Positions 33,801 through 44,814 are shown, numbered from the stretch's first letter. The stretch is 64,000 nucleotides of DNA from Alliaria petiolata (GCA_020283515.1 JAHZTW010000003.1:85612253-85676252), one strand, 5' to 3'. Notes: a model not told the origin generated them from the sequence alone. A program made the numbers and translations.

Positions 33801-35786
33801 TGAGAAGACTAAACAAGGTTAATAGTTTCTGAGAATATACTATCATCATTGCAGACAGCAGATAAATCACTGGCCTAAGACTCACTCTCCCATAGATGCT
33901 AACCATGTGTGCACAAACACAGCCCACCCAAATAACACTTCAAACTAGCAGGGAACAAAATAAGGTACAAGGAATTTGCCTAACATGATTTTCTCCTCCT
34001 TAACAAAAAAACTTTCTGAGACTAATTAACCGCTTACCTTCCCATCACAGGCTATTACTGCGAAAAAAATAAAGTTTCTAACGACTAGAAGTTAAAGTCA
34101 GTAAATGCAACCCACAATAAGCATAATGCAGTGAGGATATTCATAAATCAATCGTCCTTGTTGGTTATTATTAAAAACAGTTGACTACAGCTCCATATGG
34201 GTATCATCTACAACTCATGCCCAGAAAAAAAAAAGCTATTAGTTATACAGACAAAAAAAAAAAAAAAAAAAACATAGAAACACATGACTATGAGAAGAGA
34301 AAACACCGGAATCACTCACACATCAGAAGATAATACATACCTCGGTCATCATTTGAGCTTGTCTGCCAAGTTCTTCGCTGAAAGGGTAGCGATTGGCTCC
34401 AAAAGCTTCACATATCTTAAGAATTTTGCTTTTTGCTCTTTCCCCAGAATAGAAGACAACAAATACATTTTTCTCAGCCTGTAACATTATTTTAGATCAA
34501 AAGTCAATCTCCAGTAGAGGCAAACAGAACAAGTATATTGTTTCCTGCAAATATAAGCAGCTAACCTTCTCCCCAGAGTTGGGATCAACAACAGACTCTT
34601 CAATGACAGACTGTCGTATGAAGATGTTGCCCCTAGTTGCACGAAACAGGATCCTCTCGAACACCATAGACTTTTCTCGAGGCACTAGCCCAGTGAGGAA
34701 TCCAAGCTTTACTTGCTTTGTTGGATCAACAGACTTCTCCTGTTAAAAAGGAAAGATTGTAAGGCTATTTGCAGAAAACACAGCTTGAAGGAAAAAAAAA
34801 AAAAAAAGTCACAGATTTCGTACTTCCTGCAACAAAGGAGCCTCCAGGACGTCTTCACCCACTTGTTGTGATTCTATCTCACTCTGTTGAGCGGTAGCAC
34901 TTCTATGAGCTGAAGCAAAAAAATCACCAGCCTAAAAAACAAAACATCCACATGAATATAGAACAACCAAAGCTTTAACCATAACAGTTTTGAATATGCA
35001 TTTCGCACTATGGAAAGCCCTTTACAGTCACTAAAATTATGTTGACCAAAGATCATCTACAAGGTGGTAGCCTTGGTATGTATTAACAGAACCATAAAGG
35101 TCTCAAATTTGTTACAACCCAAATCAGGAATAGATAGGACCCTCAGTGATTTTAGTAAAAAGAAAACATATTACCTTCTCAAGAACGAGCTTGTACAACG
35201 AGCTTGTACTCCACAAGTTCATTGTAAGACCTCTGCAACTTGTCATTATTAGCATTGATCTCGACAAGTTCAGCTTCTAGCTCTCCAAGCCTCACCTGAA
35301 AAAAAAGGAGAGAGAAAGGAAAAGGTATAAGCATGAAGAAATCGAAATCAGGGCTGTCCCAAAAATCAGAAGCAGGGCATCTCGGTTCACCTCTACGTCA
35401 TCCAAATCAATATCATTTCCTTCCCCTGGGATCTCTTTGGGAGAAACTCCTGCCTTTGACATTTGGTCTTTGAAGAAACGTATCTTTCGCGCCATCTCTC
35501 CGCATCGTTTGATCTTCATCCACCAACAACGAGAGAAAAAGAAAGCCACCATTGTAAGATATGCTTTCTTTCAACATTACATTATTACATTCCTTAAACA
35601 CAAACTGTAAATAGCGTAACCATTTCGCACTCGCATACCTGAGCAGCATAAGTCCGTTGGAATGGGCTCTTGTCAGAATTAAGCTGGAATAATACAGCCA
35701 TATAAGAAGAGGAATCCACAAACATCCGTGACGAATAAAAACCCCGTCAGATCGCAATCGAAGAACAGAAAACTTTAAGAGATGAT

Positions 35787-35844
<58 letters not shown>

Positions 35845-36005
35845 ATACGTACGTCTTTGAACTGGACGAGGCCGAGATCACCAAGATAAGAGACGGTAAG
35901 ATGAGCAGATTCCATTGGAACAATGACCTGAACGAGTTGCATCGGCTCTGAGCGCATCAGATCCATCGGCGGACAGCAACCACCACCGCCGCGAATCTCC
36001 GCCAT
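30805..36005 (-). CDS. VHA-A2: V-type proton ATPase 100-kDa subunit a (VHA-a2), frameshifted in exon 4
   Basis: Eighteen exons on the minus strand: 35853-36005, 35639-35683, 35391-35513, 35175-35295, 34824-34931, 34566-34739, 34341-34478, 33682-33789, 33473-33580, 33241-33389, 32732-32885, 32310-32470, 32024-32230, 31744-31927, 31577-31660, 31292-31485, 31138-31197, 30805-31009. All phases close, to about 820 residues (family about 821), once a 13-bp perfect tandem duplication in exon 4 (AACGAGCTTGTAC at 35184 and 35197) is discounted. As written, the duplication shifts the frame and stops after about 145 residues. The N-terminal cytosolic half is followed by the membrane domain with the essential arginine in YLRLWALSLAH. 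Subunit a carries the proton half-channels of the tonoplast V-ATPase. By order this is At2g21410. Confidence 0.93.
35184..35209 (-). repeat. 13-bp tandem duplication in VHA-a2 exon 4
   Basis: AACGAGCTTGTAC occurs twice back to back. Exon 4 is 121 nt instead of the 108 nt that keeps frame with its neighbours. It may be a real loss-of-function allele or an assembly error. Confidence 0.9.
35790..35843. repeat. (GA)27 microsatellite at the 5' end of VHA-a2 intron 1
   Basis: On the gene strand, (TC)n begins nine bases after the exon 1 / intron 1 boundary (GTACGTATG). It occupies about a third of the 169-bp intron. Confidence 0.9.
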
Positions 36006-36928
36006 GCCGAGAAAATTCCGAATCTGGCGGAAGAGATGGGATGATGATGATTCGCAAATTCGTCTCTCAGTGTGGATCGATGAGCTTGCTCTGCTTAAGG
36101 ACAGACAATTCAAGAGGTGATTTTGTTGTCTTCGTGTAGTTACTGCCACGTATTTATATTTATATTTATTTTATATGTTTGAGATCCTTATTTGACCATG
36201 TGATCCATCACGATATGATTAGTACCAGCTATCCGAAATTACCGTTTTCTCCTCGTTCCGATATTTTTTAGTATGGGTCTCATCTTGACGGCCCATATTG
36301 AATTCGGGCTTAACGGATACAGCCCAGTTATTTTCAATAACACGATACAATCATACAACAACATACTGTACATAGTACATAAGTATATTAAAGCTATCTA
36401 TATTTGTTGGTTACTACACTTACTAGTACAGAGACTCAATCATCAAATTTAATTGTTCATACTCATGATTAAATAAAAATGGATGAAACCAAAAAAAATA
36501 TTTATTAGAAATATGTGGGAATGAATGTTAGTTCTTTCAAGAATTGATGAGAACATTATTTTAATTTTAAGAACAAATTTTTTTTAAAATTATACTATTC
36601 TTACAATAATTTGATAAGTAAGCAATCAAATAAATAAATAATATAAATTTTAGACATTAATGAAATGTACCCTAAATACGAATAATTTAGTTGTGTGTCA
36701 TGGTTTTCTAGATAGGAAAAACTAAATTTGACATTCGAGAAATGTAATCACACTATTAATCCAAAAAGTAAACCAATTATGGAAAAAATGCATAATGATA
36801 ATGTGTAAAAAAATAATGATAATTTAGCAAACCACGAGAGATCTGACGGCTGGGAAGAAAGTAGATTTTTGGAGAATATATGCGACATGATCTCAACCCT
36901 TAATAAAGAGTCTCCCATCCTTGATGCT
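36006..36928. promoter_or_regulatory. Divergent spacer between VHA-a2 and NYN gene A1
   Basis: Shared upstream region of VHA-a2 (minus) and NYN A1 (plus). It is repeated from 39482 on, there interrupted by MITEs. The last part (about 36640-36925) is also the upstream block of the other NYN genes, with the phrases TTTAGCAAACCACGAGAGAT and CTTAATAAAGAGTCTCCCAT, and has a relic copy at 48823-49015. Confidence 0.6.
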
Positions 36929-37310
36929 TACTGGGAGATATATTTTAAAGAATTTTTAAAATTTTGAGATTTCATCATTATTGGTTTATAGATTCTTAAA
37001 ATCCTAATAAAATCCATTGTTATTAGTTTAAAGATTTTAAGATTCTATCCAAAATCTTTTGTTATTCAAAAAGTTTGGTTTTTAAAGATTTTATGATTCT
37101 ATTAAAATCTTGTGTTATTGGGACAAGAATTTTAAACATTTTAACTCATAAAACAAGATTTATCGAGACTTTTAAAATACTACCTATATAGCTTAGATTC
37201 TCAAAGTTATTAGAACAAAACTATTTTCATAGATTTTCTAAATACACAAACTCTTTACAAATCTAACAAATTTTTTAACAAATCTATCAACTCTTAAAAT
37301 CAATCAAAAT
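36929..37310. mobile_element. Relic of a TAA/TTA-target MITE upstream of NYN A1
   Basis: Starts TACTGGGAGATATATTTTAA and resembles the left half of the element at 39944 (TTAGTGGGAGATTGATTTAT). It also shares recurrent GATTTTAAGATTCTAT-like motifs with that element. Its outermost G-rich end and the right terminus are missing. It separates the usual NYN upstream block from the A1 start codon. Confidence 0.55.
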
Positions 37311-37327
37311 TTCTCCAAATCTCCGCC

Positions 37328-38013
37328 ATGAATAACTTGGAAGACCGCAGTAAATTCGCTACAGATGGTGATACACACGTCTTGTGGGACATGGTGGATT
37401 TCCCCCTCCCTACGGATGCGATTGATTCGTTTTATAGAAACTGCGAATCATCTCTCCGGAACGAGGGTTATGTCGGTCAAATGTTATTCTCAGCTTATGG
37501 TCACCTTGGAGATCCTTCAATGCGGACAGTGGTGGAGTCTGTACATCGCAAAATCCTACTTCTGCGACGAAGTGAGTTCTTCTTCTACACTTATTTTAAC
37601 ACTGCTAGTTTTGTCCGTAATCTACATCTCTGTTTATATATGTATTTCCAGGCAATAAATATGCGAGACTTAGTAGCATGTTAGTGGAGATGGTTATTCG
37701 TACACGTATGAATCCTCGAGCAAATTTCATGTTAATTACAAAAGGCATGGCAGAGGAAGACACCGAGTTTGTCAGCATTATTAAAGAGATGAAGAAGAGA
37801 GATCACAATGTTCTCTTAGTAGCGGTTGATGAAGAAGACTACCGCACATACCCATCAGAGGTACAATCTAGTTTCACCGTATGGTTGTGGAAAAGCCTAT
37901 TAAATGGAGGATGCCCTATACGCCCTACCACAAGTGTAGATGAAGAGGATGATTCAGAGGATGATGACTCAGAGGATGGAGAATGCCCTATACGCCCTAC
38001 TACAAAAGCATGA
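37328..38013 (+). CDS. NYN-domain protein, type A1
   Basis: Exons 37328-37571 and 37652-38013 give 201 residues. The N-terminal HVLWDMVDFPLP is the first strand of an NYN/PIN-like domain, followed by SFYRNCESSLRNEGYVGQ and MLFSAYGH. Exon 2 holds NFMLITKGMAEED and NVLLVAVDEEDY. In canonical NYN nucleases the third motif is SGDxDF and a further aspartate precedes it. Here only the first aspartate is clear, so catalysis is doubtful. An acidic Asp/Glu/Ser tail follows the domain. Compared with A2 at 42738, the first intron is deleted except for its last bases, which are now translated. The family is the plant 'putative endonuclease or glycosyl hydrolase' NYN group. Its role is unknown. Confidence 0.72.
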
Positions 38014-38214
38014 ATCCATTTTCTTATACGACATCTGCGCATACCAATCATCCCTATCAGAGGTACAATCTAGTTTCACCGTATGGTTTTGGGAAAACCT
38101 ATTGAAAGGACTACTATACGCCCTATATGCCTAAGCACAAGTGAAGAAGAAGAGGATGATTCAGAGGATGCTAGTGACGAGGGAAGCTCACCGAAACGTC
38201 AGAAGATAGATTGA
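38014..38214 (+). pseudogene. Duplicated NYN A1 tail, downstream of the stop
   Basis: The block GTACAATCTAGTTTCACCGT recurs 202 bp after its first copy (37861 to 38063), followed by an acidic, Lys/Arg-ending tail that stops at 38214. It looks like the original C-terminus, stranded by an internal duplication that brought in the stop at 38011-38013. The same arrangement is in A2 (43427 to 43644). Confidence 0.65.
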
Positions 38215-38695
38215 TGCAAGTAGCCTCTGTGGGTTTTAAAATGTTGTTTTGTTTTTCGATCAAACGATTTTCTCGCTTTTTTGTATCCATGATTAGACCA
38301 AGAGAAAGCATACGTGACCAGAAACTGTTTGCCCACCATCGGATATATACATGGATTTGGCAGCTATAAGTCCATGACATGATCAAATCACTTGAGATAA
38401 CTGAAAAAAACAATTATGGTACTATGCGATCTTCACTTTGGTTCTGTTTGAAAAAGCTTTACCCTCGAATGTTATTGCATCTACACTGTTGGGTGGCAGC
38501 TATAAGTCCATGACCAAAAATGATACAAATGGGGGGCATGCTTTCATAGGCTCAGTTGTCCATAAACTTGTAATTACTATTGTGATAAGGGGTAGAATCG
38601 AGATTTAGCAAACCACGAGAGATCCTACGGCTGAAAAGAAAGTAGATTCTTATGCGACAAGATCTCAACCCTTAATAAAGAGTCTCCCATACTTG
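38215..38695. other. Spacer between NYN A1 and B1
   Basis: No gene. GGCAGCTATAAGTCCATGAC occurs twice (near 38356 and 38496), about 140 bp apart. The end (about 38600-38695) is the common NYN upstream block. Confidence 0.5.
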
Positions 38696-39480
38696 ATGCT
38701 AAACCCTAAATCGTTATCCTTTCTTCTCCAAATCTCCATCTCCGTCGACACATTGGAAAACGATATGTACGTCGCATTCATTGAAGCCGATGGTATGCGT
38801 GAAAGATTCGCTGGTAAGACGATATCTATCTCGAAATTGTTTGTCAATATATATATATTGGATTAGGGTTTCATCTGAATCTCTTAGCTAAACTAGAGGA
38901 TCAATTGTTGTATTGACTTTGGCAGATGTAGAAACAGGAGTGTACTGGGACGTGGAGGATTTCCCAGTGAGCGATATTGTTTCGTTTAAAGAGAAGATTT
39001 GTCGGATCAATATAAGGCTGCCGGAATCACCTTTGTACCCAGAGGTCAGAGCTTCTTCCTCTCTTTCTTATATAACGTAACGCTTCAATATCATAGAGGC
39101 TGTATGTGATTTAGTCTTTGAATAATTTGCATATTTGCAGGCTCTAAACGTGCTAGAATTCACCGTATGTTATTGGACATCCATTTGTGGGTAGCGGAGA
39201 ATGCACAATCAAACGTGATGGCGATCACAAAAAGCATGACGCCGTCTGAGGATGATGAAGAGGCTATGTTGGCCTATTATCTTAACGATTTGGAATGGGA
39301 ATGCTACAATGTTCTCTTAGCAGTGCCTGATGATGACTACGAACCTGAAAATATACCAGATAGGTTGAGCTACTCCGTATGGCTTTGGAGTGACCTTTGT
39401 GCTGGACGAAAACCTCTTGACCCCCATAGCCGCCCAGTCATTCCACAACCACCACAAGTGCGCCCTTGTGCTCTGTGTGG
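38696..39480 (+). pseudogene. NYN-domain gene, type B1, with 74-bp deletion
   Basis: Three exon-like blocks (38696-38813, 38926-39044, from about 39142 to the N at 39481) align with B2. Exon 2 has VYWDVEDFPVSDIVSFKE and then loses 74 bp relative to B2, so exon 3 is read out of frame and stops within about 18 codons. Exon 3 itself is open and longer at its 3' end than in B2, with YSVWLWSDLCAG and a proline-rich stretch, until the N. Confidence 0.7.
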
Positions 39481-39481
39481 N
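39481..39481. other. Single N, contig join
   Basis: Left of it is NYN B1 exon 3. Right of it the sequence restarts inside the first exon of VHA-a2 (matching 35983 onward). An unmerged overlap or a real duplication breakpoint; see findings. Confidence 0.8.
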
Positions 39482-39940
39482 ACCACCGCCGCCGCGAATC
39501 TCCGCCATGCCGAGAAAATTCCGAATCTGGCGGAAGAGATGGGATGATGATGATTCGCAAATTCGTCTCTCAGTGTGGATCGATGAGCTGCTCTGCTTAA
39601 GGACATACAATTCAAGAGGTAATTTTGTTGTCTTCGTGTAGTTACTGCCACGTATTTATATATTTTTTTAATTATTTTATATGTTTGAGATCCTTATTTG
39701 ACCATGTGATCCATCACGATATGATTAGTACCAGCTATCCGCAATTACTATTTTCTCCTCGTTTCGATATTTTTTTAGTATGGGTCTCATCTTGACGGCC
39801 CATATTGAATTCGGGCTTAACGGATACAGCCCAGTTATTTTCAATAACACGATTACAATCATACAGCAACATACATTATTTAAGTATAATAGTACACACT
39901 ACACACGGTAACAAGTAAATTCGATAACAGCACAAAACAT
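39482..39940 (-). pseudogene. Duplicated 5' end of VHA-a2 and its upstream spacer
   Basis: 39482 onward repeats 35983-36390 with few changes. Only the first nine or so codons of VHA-a2 (MAEIRGGGG, minus strand) are included before the N. No downstream VHA-a2 exons follow, so it cannot encode the subunit. Confidence 0.85.
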
Positions 39941-39943
39941 TAA

Positions 39944-40884
39944 GGGGGTTAGTGGGAGATTGATTTATAAAGATTTTAAGAATTTGAAGATTTCATTGTT
40001 ATTCTTAACAAAATCTTGTGTTATTGGTGTGATGATTTTATAATTCTTTTTAAATCATTTGTTATTGGTGTGATGATTTTGTAATTCTATTTAAAATCTT
40101 GTGTTATTCAAAAAGTAAAGTATTTCATGATTTTGTAATTCTCTTAAATTCTAGTGTTATTGGAACAATGATTCTTTACATTTTAACTCATCAATCAATA
40201 CTTTCAAAATACTAGAGTTACCCATTGTATTCTCAAAGTTTGGATAACAAATTAAAAAATTATCTCTTTCTCATATAAACATAGATAATTTTAGGTTTGA
40301 CACAATTTTTCTCCCGTCTCTCGTGAGACCGTTTTTAGTTTTTTCTTCTTCAATACAAGCAATACTCTATTTTCATTAATCAAGTTTTGTTATGTCAATA
40401 AAGATTAAAAAACCTAGACTTATTATGCTAATAAATATATAAGAAATCCAGATTTGTTATGCCAATAAAAATGAAAAAAACTTAGTCATACAAAAAGAGA
40501 TTGAAAAATGACAGAATATACAAAATAACTATAAATCTTAAATGTTAAAAAGACTAGTATTATCTATGTTCAGTGAAACAATAAATAATGTTTTCACGTC
40601 ACTATTATCTTCTTTATAAACAAATAAACACATTATTTGAATATAAGTATATATAAAGTTTTATAGAAAAACATTATCATATAATTACTTTTGAAGAATT
40701 TTTTTTAATAAGAATCTACGAGAATCCACGACAATCAATAAGAATTTTGTATGGATTCTATAAATAAGGATGAACATAATTGTTAGAATCCATAAAAGTC
40801 TTTGAAAATTCTTAAAATCTCTATACTTTTAAAATCCACAAAGATTCTTCAATTCTACCTAAATCAGCTTCCCAATAACCCCCC
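39944..40884. mobile_element. PIF/Harbinger-type MITE, 941 bp
   Basis: Ends GGGGGTTAGTGGGAGATTGA and, complementary, TCAGCTTCCCAATAACCCCCC, with TAA on both sides (39941-39943, 40885-40887). The equivalent place in the first unit (near 36390) has one TTAAAGC and no element, giving an empty site. The interior is AT-rich without coding capacity. Family assignment rests on the G-rich TIR and 3-bp target. Confidence 0.8.
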
Positions 40885-41015
40885 TAAAGCTTGTTGGTTA
40901 CTAGTACAGAGAGACTCAATCATCAAATTTAATTTTTCATACTCATGATTAAATAAAAATGGATGAAACCAAAAAAAAAAAAACATTTATTAGAAATATG
41001 TGGGAATGAATGTTA

Positions 41016-41700
41016 GAGCATTAGCATTGGTGAGAGACTCATTAACTCTCTCATCAATATAATATTATTATTTTTAGTGTAATTAAATTTATATATTTTT
41101 AAACTATTTGAAATTAAAAAAAAATCTAATTGGTATCTTTTACAAATATCAAATTACATATTAGATATATTCAAATTTATTAATTTGAATATACATTTAT
41201 ATCATCTATAATAATAATAATAATAACAATAATAATAAAACTGTAAATACTAATAACACAATGTTATAAATTGTTTAAGAAGAGAGTCATATTCTCTTAA
41301 AATTAAAAATAAAATTATAAAGGGTAAACTCATAAGAAAGAAAAAAATATTATGGCATGGTATGTGAAAAGATGAAGAGATAGGTTTTATTAATTAAATA
41401 TTGTATTAATATATAATTTAAACTTATGCATAATGGAGTTTGTTAGATAGATAATTTTATTTTATTATAAAAAAGGAATAAAAATAATAACATATAAATG
41501 ATTTAATTAAATTTCTAAACTATAGAGAATTTAAGTTATTAGAATAAAAATTTGACCAATCATGAATAGTCATGTGTCCCATATGAGAGGTTCTTATAGT
41601 CTCTCATGCGAGAATCGATTCTCATCAAATCCATTTAAAATTTTTTTTTTATTATTTTTGATTTATTTTAATTGTGAGAGCCTTAGTGATGTGGATGGTC
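41016..41700. mobile_element. MITE with GAGCATTAGCATTGGTGAG end
   Basis: Imperfect inverted ends (GAGCATTAGCATTGGTGAGA and CTTAGTGATGTGGATGGTC) with TTA on each side. Absent from the first unit, where GAATGTTAG runs straight into TTCTTTC. Non-coding, about 685 bp. Confidence 0.65.
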
Positions 41701-41707
41701 TTAGTTA

Positions 41708-42296
41708 GGCTGTCCAATCCGGTAAAACCGAATCGAACCGAAATAGAACATGTGGTTGGAATATGGATATATTATAATAACAATGTAATATTTTAAAACT
41801 GTAGGATGCGGATATGGTTTGGATATTAACCGATAAACCCGATTAAACCGAAAAAACCGATTAATTTTAAATCACAATATAATACTAGTATATAGCACAC
41901 AATAAGTATGTAAGTTATGTAAACCGAAGACCTAATGTCTAAACAAATTTTAAAATAAAACAACATAATTAACTTAATCTTAAATTATTAAGAATGAAAA
42001 AAACAATTTTATATAGAACCATAACAAAATATGAACACTAAATCATTAACCGAAGCATAAACTATAATTCATATAGAATTTGTTACCATTTTTAATTTTT
42101 TACACGAAAAACCAAAATTCACATTATACATAACAAAATTTTTAGTTTTTGGTTAAAAACCGAATAAACCGAAAACCGAAGATATCCGAACCGAAACAAA
42201 CAAAATTAGATATTGTATTAAAATGGTAACTATTTTTTACTAAGCGAAAAACCAAAAAACGTAGAAAACCGAACCGATATTCAGATTGGACACCCC
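41708..42296. mobile_element. MITE with GG(C/G)TGTCCAATC ends
   Basis: Left end GGCTGTCCAATCCGG, right end complementary to GGGGTGTCCAATC, with TTA at 41705-41707 and 42297-42299. The interior is rich in AACCGA-type motifs. 589 bp, non-coding. It sits beside the preceding MITE, both within the same original TTAG site. Confidence 0.7.
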
Positions 42297-42737
42297 TTAG
42301 TTCTTTCGAGAATTGATGAGAACATTATTTTAATTTTAAGAACAAATTTTTTGAAAAATTATACTATTCTTACAATAATTTTATAAGTAAGCAATCAAAT
42401 AAATAAATAATATAAAATTTAGACATTAATGAAATGTGCCCTAAATACGAATAATTTGGTTGTTGTATGCCATGGTTTTCTAGGAAAAACTAAATTTGAC
42501 ATTCGAGAAATGTAATCACACTATTAATCCAAAAAGTAAACCAATTATGGAAAAAATGCATAATGATAAATGGGTGAAAAAATAATAATGATAATTTAGC
42601 AAACCACCAGAGATCCGACGGCTGGAAGGAAAGTAGATTCTTGGAGAACGTATGCGACAAGATAACAACCCTAAATTGTTTTTTCTTTTTCTTTCTTTCT
42701 CCAAATCTCTCCAGTTTTCTCCATCTCCGTCGACACC
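42297..42737 (+). promoter_or_regulatory. Upstream region of NYN A2
   Basis: Matches 36530-36900 of the first unit, then a CT-rich leader up to the ATG. Here the ancestral arrangement without the MITE relic seen in A1 is kept. Confidence 0.5.
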
Positions 42738-43423
42738 ATGAATAACGAGGAAGAAGGCAGGAAATTCGACTGTAAGATATCTCTATCTCTTGCTCGAAAT
42801 TGTTTTGTCTGTACGTATATTTGGATCTGAATCTCATACGATCGGATCAATCTAATCAGTTTCGTAACTGTTTATGTTTTGTGAAAGCTGATAAATCTAT
42901 ATGCATCTCACTATACAGATGGTGATACACACGTCTTGTGGGACATGGAGGATTTCCCCCTCCGTAAGGATGCGATCGATTCGTTTCATAGAAACTGCGA
43001 ATCATCTCTCCGGAACGAGGGTTATGTCGGTCAAATGTTATTCTCAGCTTATGGTCACCTTGGAGATCCTTCAATGAGGACAAAGTTGGAGTCTGTACAT
43101 CGCGACATCATGGTTACGCGACTAAGTGAGTTCTTCTTTCACACTTATTTTAACACTGCTAGTTTTGTCTGTTTTGCCCGTAAACTAAGATCTCTGTTTA
43201 TATATATGTATTTCCAGGCAATAAGTATGCGAGACTTACTAGCATATTAGTGGCGATGGTTATTTATAAACGTATGAATCCTCGAGCAAATTTCATGTTA
43301 ATTACAAAAGGCATGGCAGAGGAAGATACGGAGTTTGTCAGCATTATCAAAGATATGAAGAAGAGAGATCACAATGTTCTCTTAGTAGCGGTTGATGAAG
43401 AAGACTACCGCACACTCCCATAA
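42738..43423 (+). pseudogene. NYN-domain gene, type A2, with premature stop
   Basis: Exons 42738-42771, 42919-43125 and 43218-43423 join to 148 residues and end in TAA at 43421-43423, where A1 has TCA (Ser). The missing part begins right after the last NYN strand (LLVAVDEEDYR), so the domain core may still fold. The protein aligns closely with A1 (HVLWDMEDFPL, RNEGYVGQ, ANFMLITKGMAEED). It keeps the first intron that A1 has lost. The former C-terminus continues in frame to 43594, with a second tail copy to about 43790. Confidence 0.7.
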
Positions 43424-44052
43424 GAGGTACAATCTAGTTTCACCGTATGGTTGTGGAAAAGCCTATTAAAGGGAGGATGCGCTATTATACTCCCTGCCAC
43501 AAGTGAAGAAGATGAGGATGATGATTCGGAGGATGACTCAGAGGATGATGAAGAGGATGAAGAATGCCTTATACGCCCTACCACAAAAGCATGACTCCAT
43601 TTTCTTATACGACATCTGCGCATACCAATCATCCCTATCAGAGGTACAATCTAGTATCACCGTATGGTTTTGGGAAAGCCTATTGAAAGGACTACGCCCT
43701 ATATGCCTAAGCACAAGTGAAGAAGAGTATGATGATTCAGAGGATGCTAGTGACGAGGGAAGCTCACATAAACGTCAGAAGATGGATTGATGCAAGTAGC
43801 CTCTGTGGGGGTTAAAATGTTATTTTTGTTTTCGTCCACTGTTTTGTGTTTTGATCAAATGATTTTCTCGCTTTTTGTATCCATGATTAGACCAAGAGAA
43901 AGCATAGATGACCACAAACTGTTTGCCCACCATCGGATATATACATGGATTTGACTTGAGATGTAGAGAGATCTCTGTGCATTCCCTGTTTCTTGGTTAG
44001 AATAGGGGAAGATTCGAGTGAAATAAAGATAGAGGTGTCTCACACCTAAAAG
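43424..44052. other. 3' remnants of NYN A2 and spacer
   Basis: Contains the acidic tail (43424-43594) and a second tail copy ending near 43790, then non-coding sequence similar to 38215-38345. From 43950 it diverges from the first unit and leads into the gene at 44053. Confidence 0.5.
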
Positions 44053-44490
44053 ATGGAGGTGTTTCAAAATAGTCCGTATCAATCACCAATGGCGGATTTA
44101 TCTAAGAAGAAAATCAGTAGAAGCGCAAGAACACATAAAGCTTGGAGACTCGTGAGGATGGCTCTTTTATGGGGAAGAAAAGGTGGAGCTTTCAAAAGAT
44201 GGCCTTTCTTCCAACTACGTAACTTGTTCTCCAAGCATCTCAAAGACCTTGCTCCGTCATAACGTTACGGAGAACGCCAGCTTTCTTTTGCTGAAACGCC
44301 GTTATTTAACGTCAAGAAGAAGATGCATCGTCCTACATCTATGGTGTTCCTCCCCTGCATTGATCCTCCTGCAGAGTTTGGCTATGACTTTGAAATGGAC
44401 GGTCAAGATTATTCCGATGAGGTGATCAAGTTACAGAGGCAAATCTCTTATCTGGAATACAAAGAACACAACGATATTGTATCATTATAG
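44053..44490 (+). pseudogene. Unknown basic protein gene with one in-frame stop
   Basis: A single intronless frame of 146 codons from ATG 44053 to TAG 44490, broken by TAA at 44260-44262. Before the stop it is strongly basic (SKKKISRSARTHKAWRLVRM, then ALLWGRKGGAFKRW). After it comes ERQLSFAETPLFNVKKKMHR, then PTSMVFLPCIDPP and an acidic region (YDFEMDGQDY) with a short helix. I half recognise the layout (basic head, LSFxETPLF, HRPxSMxFLP) from small uncharacterised plant proteins but cannot name a family. It is absent from the first unit (38215-38695), so it was inserted in, or deleted from, one copy. Confidence 0.6.
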
Positions 44491-44814
44491 ATTTATGGTT
44501 TTTTTTTCTTACAACTTTGAACGATGATGCTTATTATTTATCTATTTATTTCTTATGAATGCAACTTGGTTTTTGTAGAGATACTTAAGAGTGTGAGTCC
44601 TACATACATCTTCAAAGATGTTTTACTTTTTGATCTTTTTGATTTACATGTACTTTTCTCTTCTTTAAATTTGCAAGTATCTTAAATCCGATTACAAGTA
44701 CATTACAAACCAATAAAAAGAGAGAGCTATTACAGATTTACAAACATGAAGATTTACAAATTAGCAAACCCTTAAATAAAAGAGTCTCCCATCCTTGATG
44801 CTAAATAACCCTAA
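44491..44814 (+). promoter_or_regulatory. Spacer and upstream block of NYN B2
   Basis: AT-rich. It ends with the common NYN upstream phrases (TTAGCAAACCC, AGAGTCTCCCATCCTTGATG). Confidence 0.45.
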
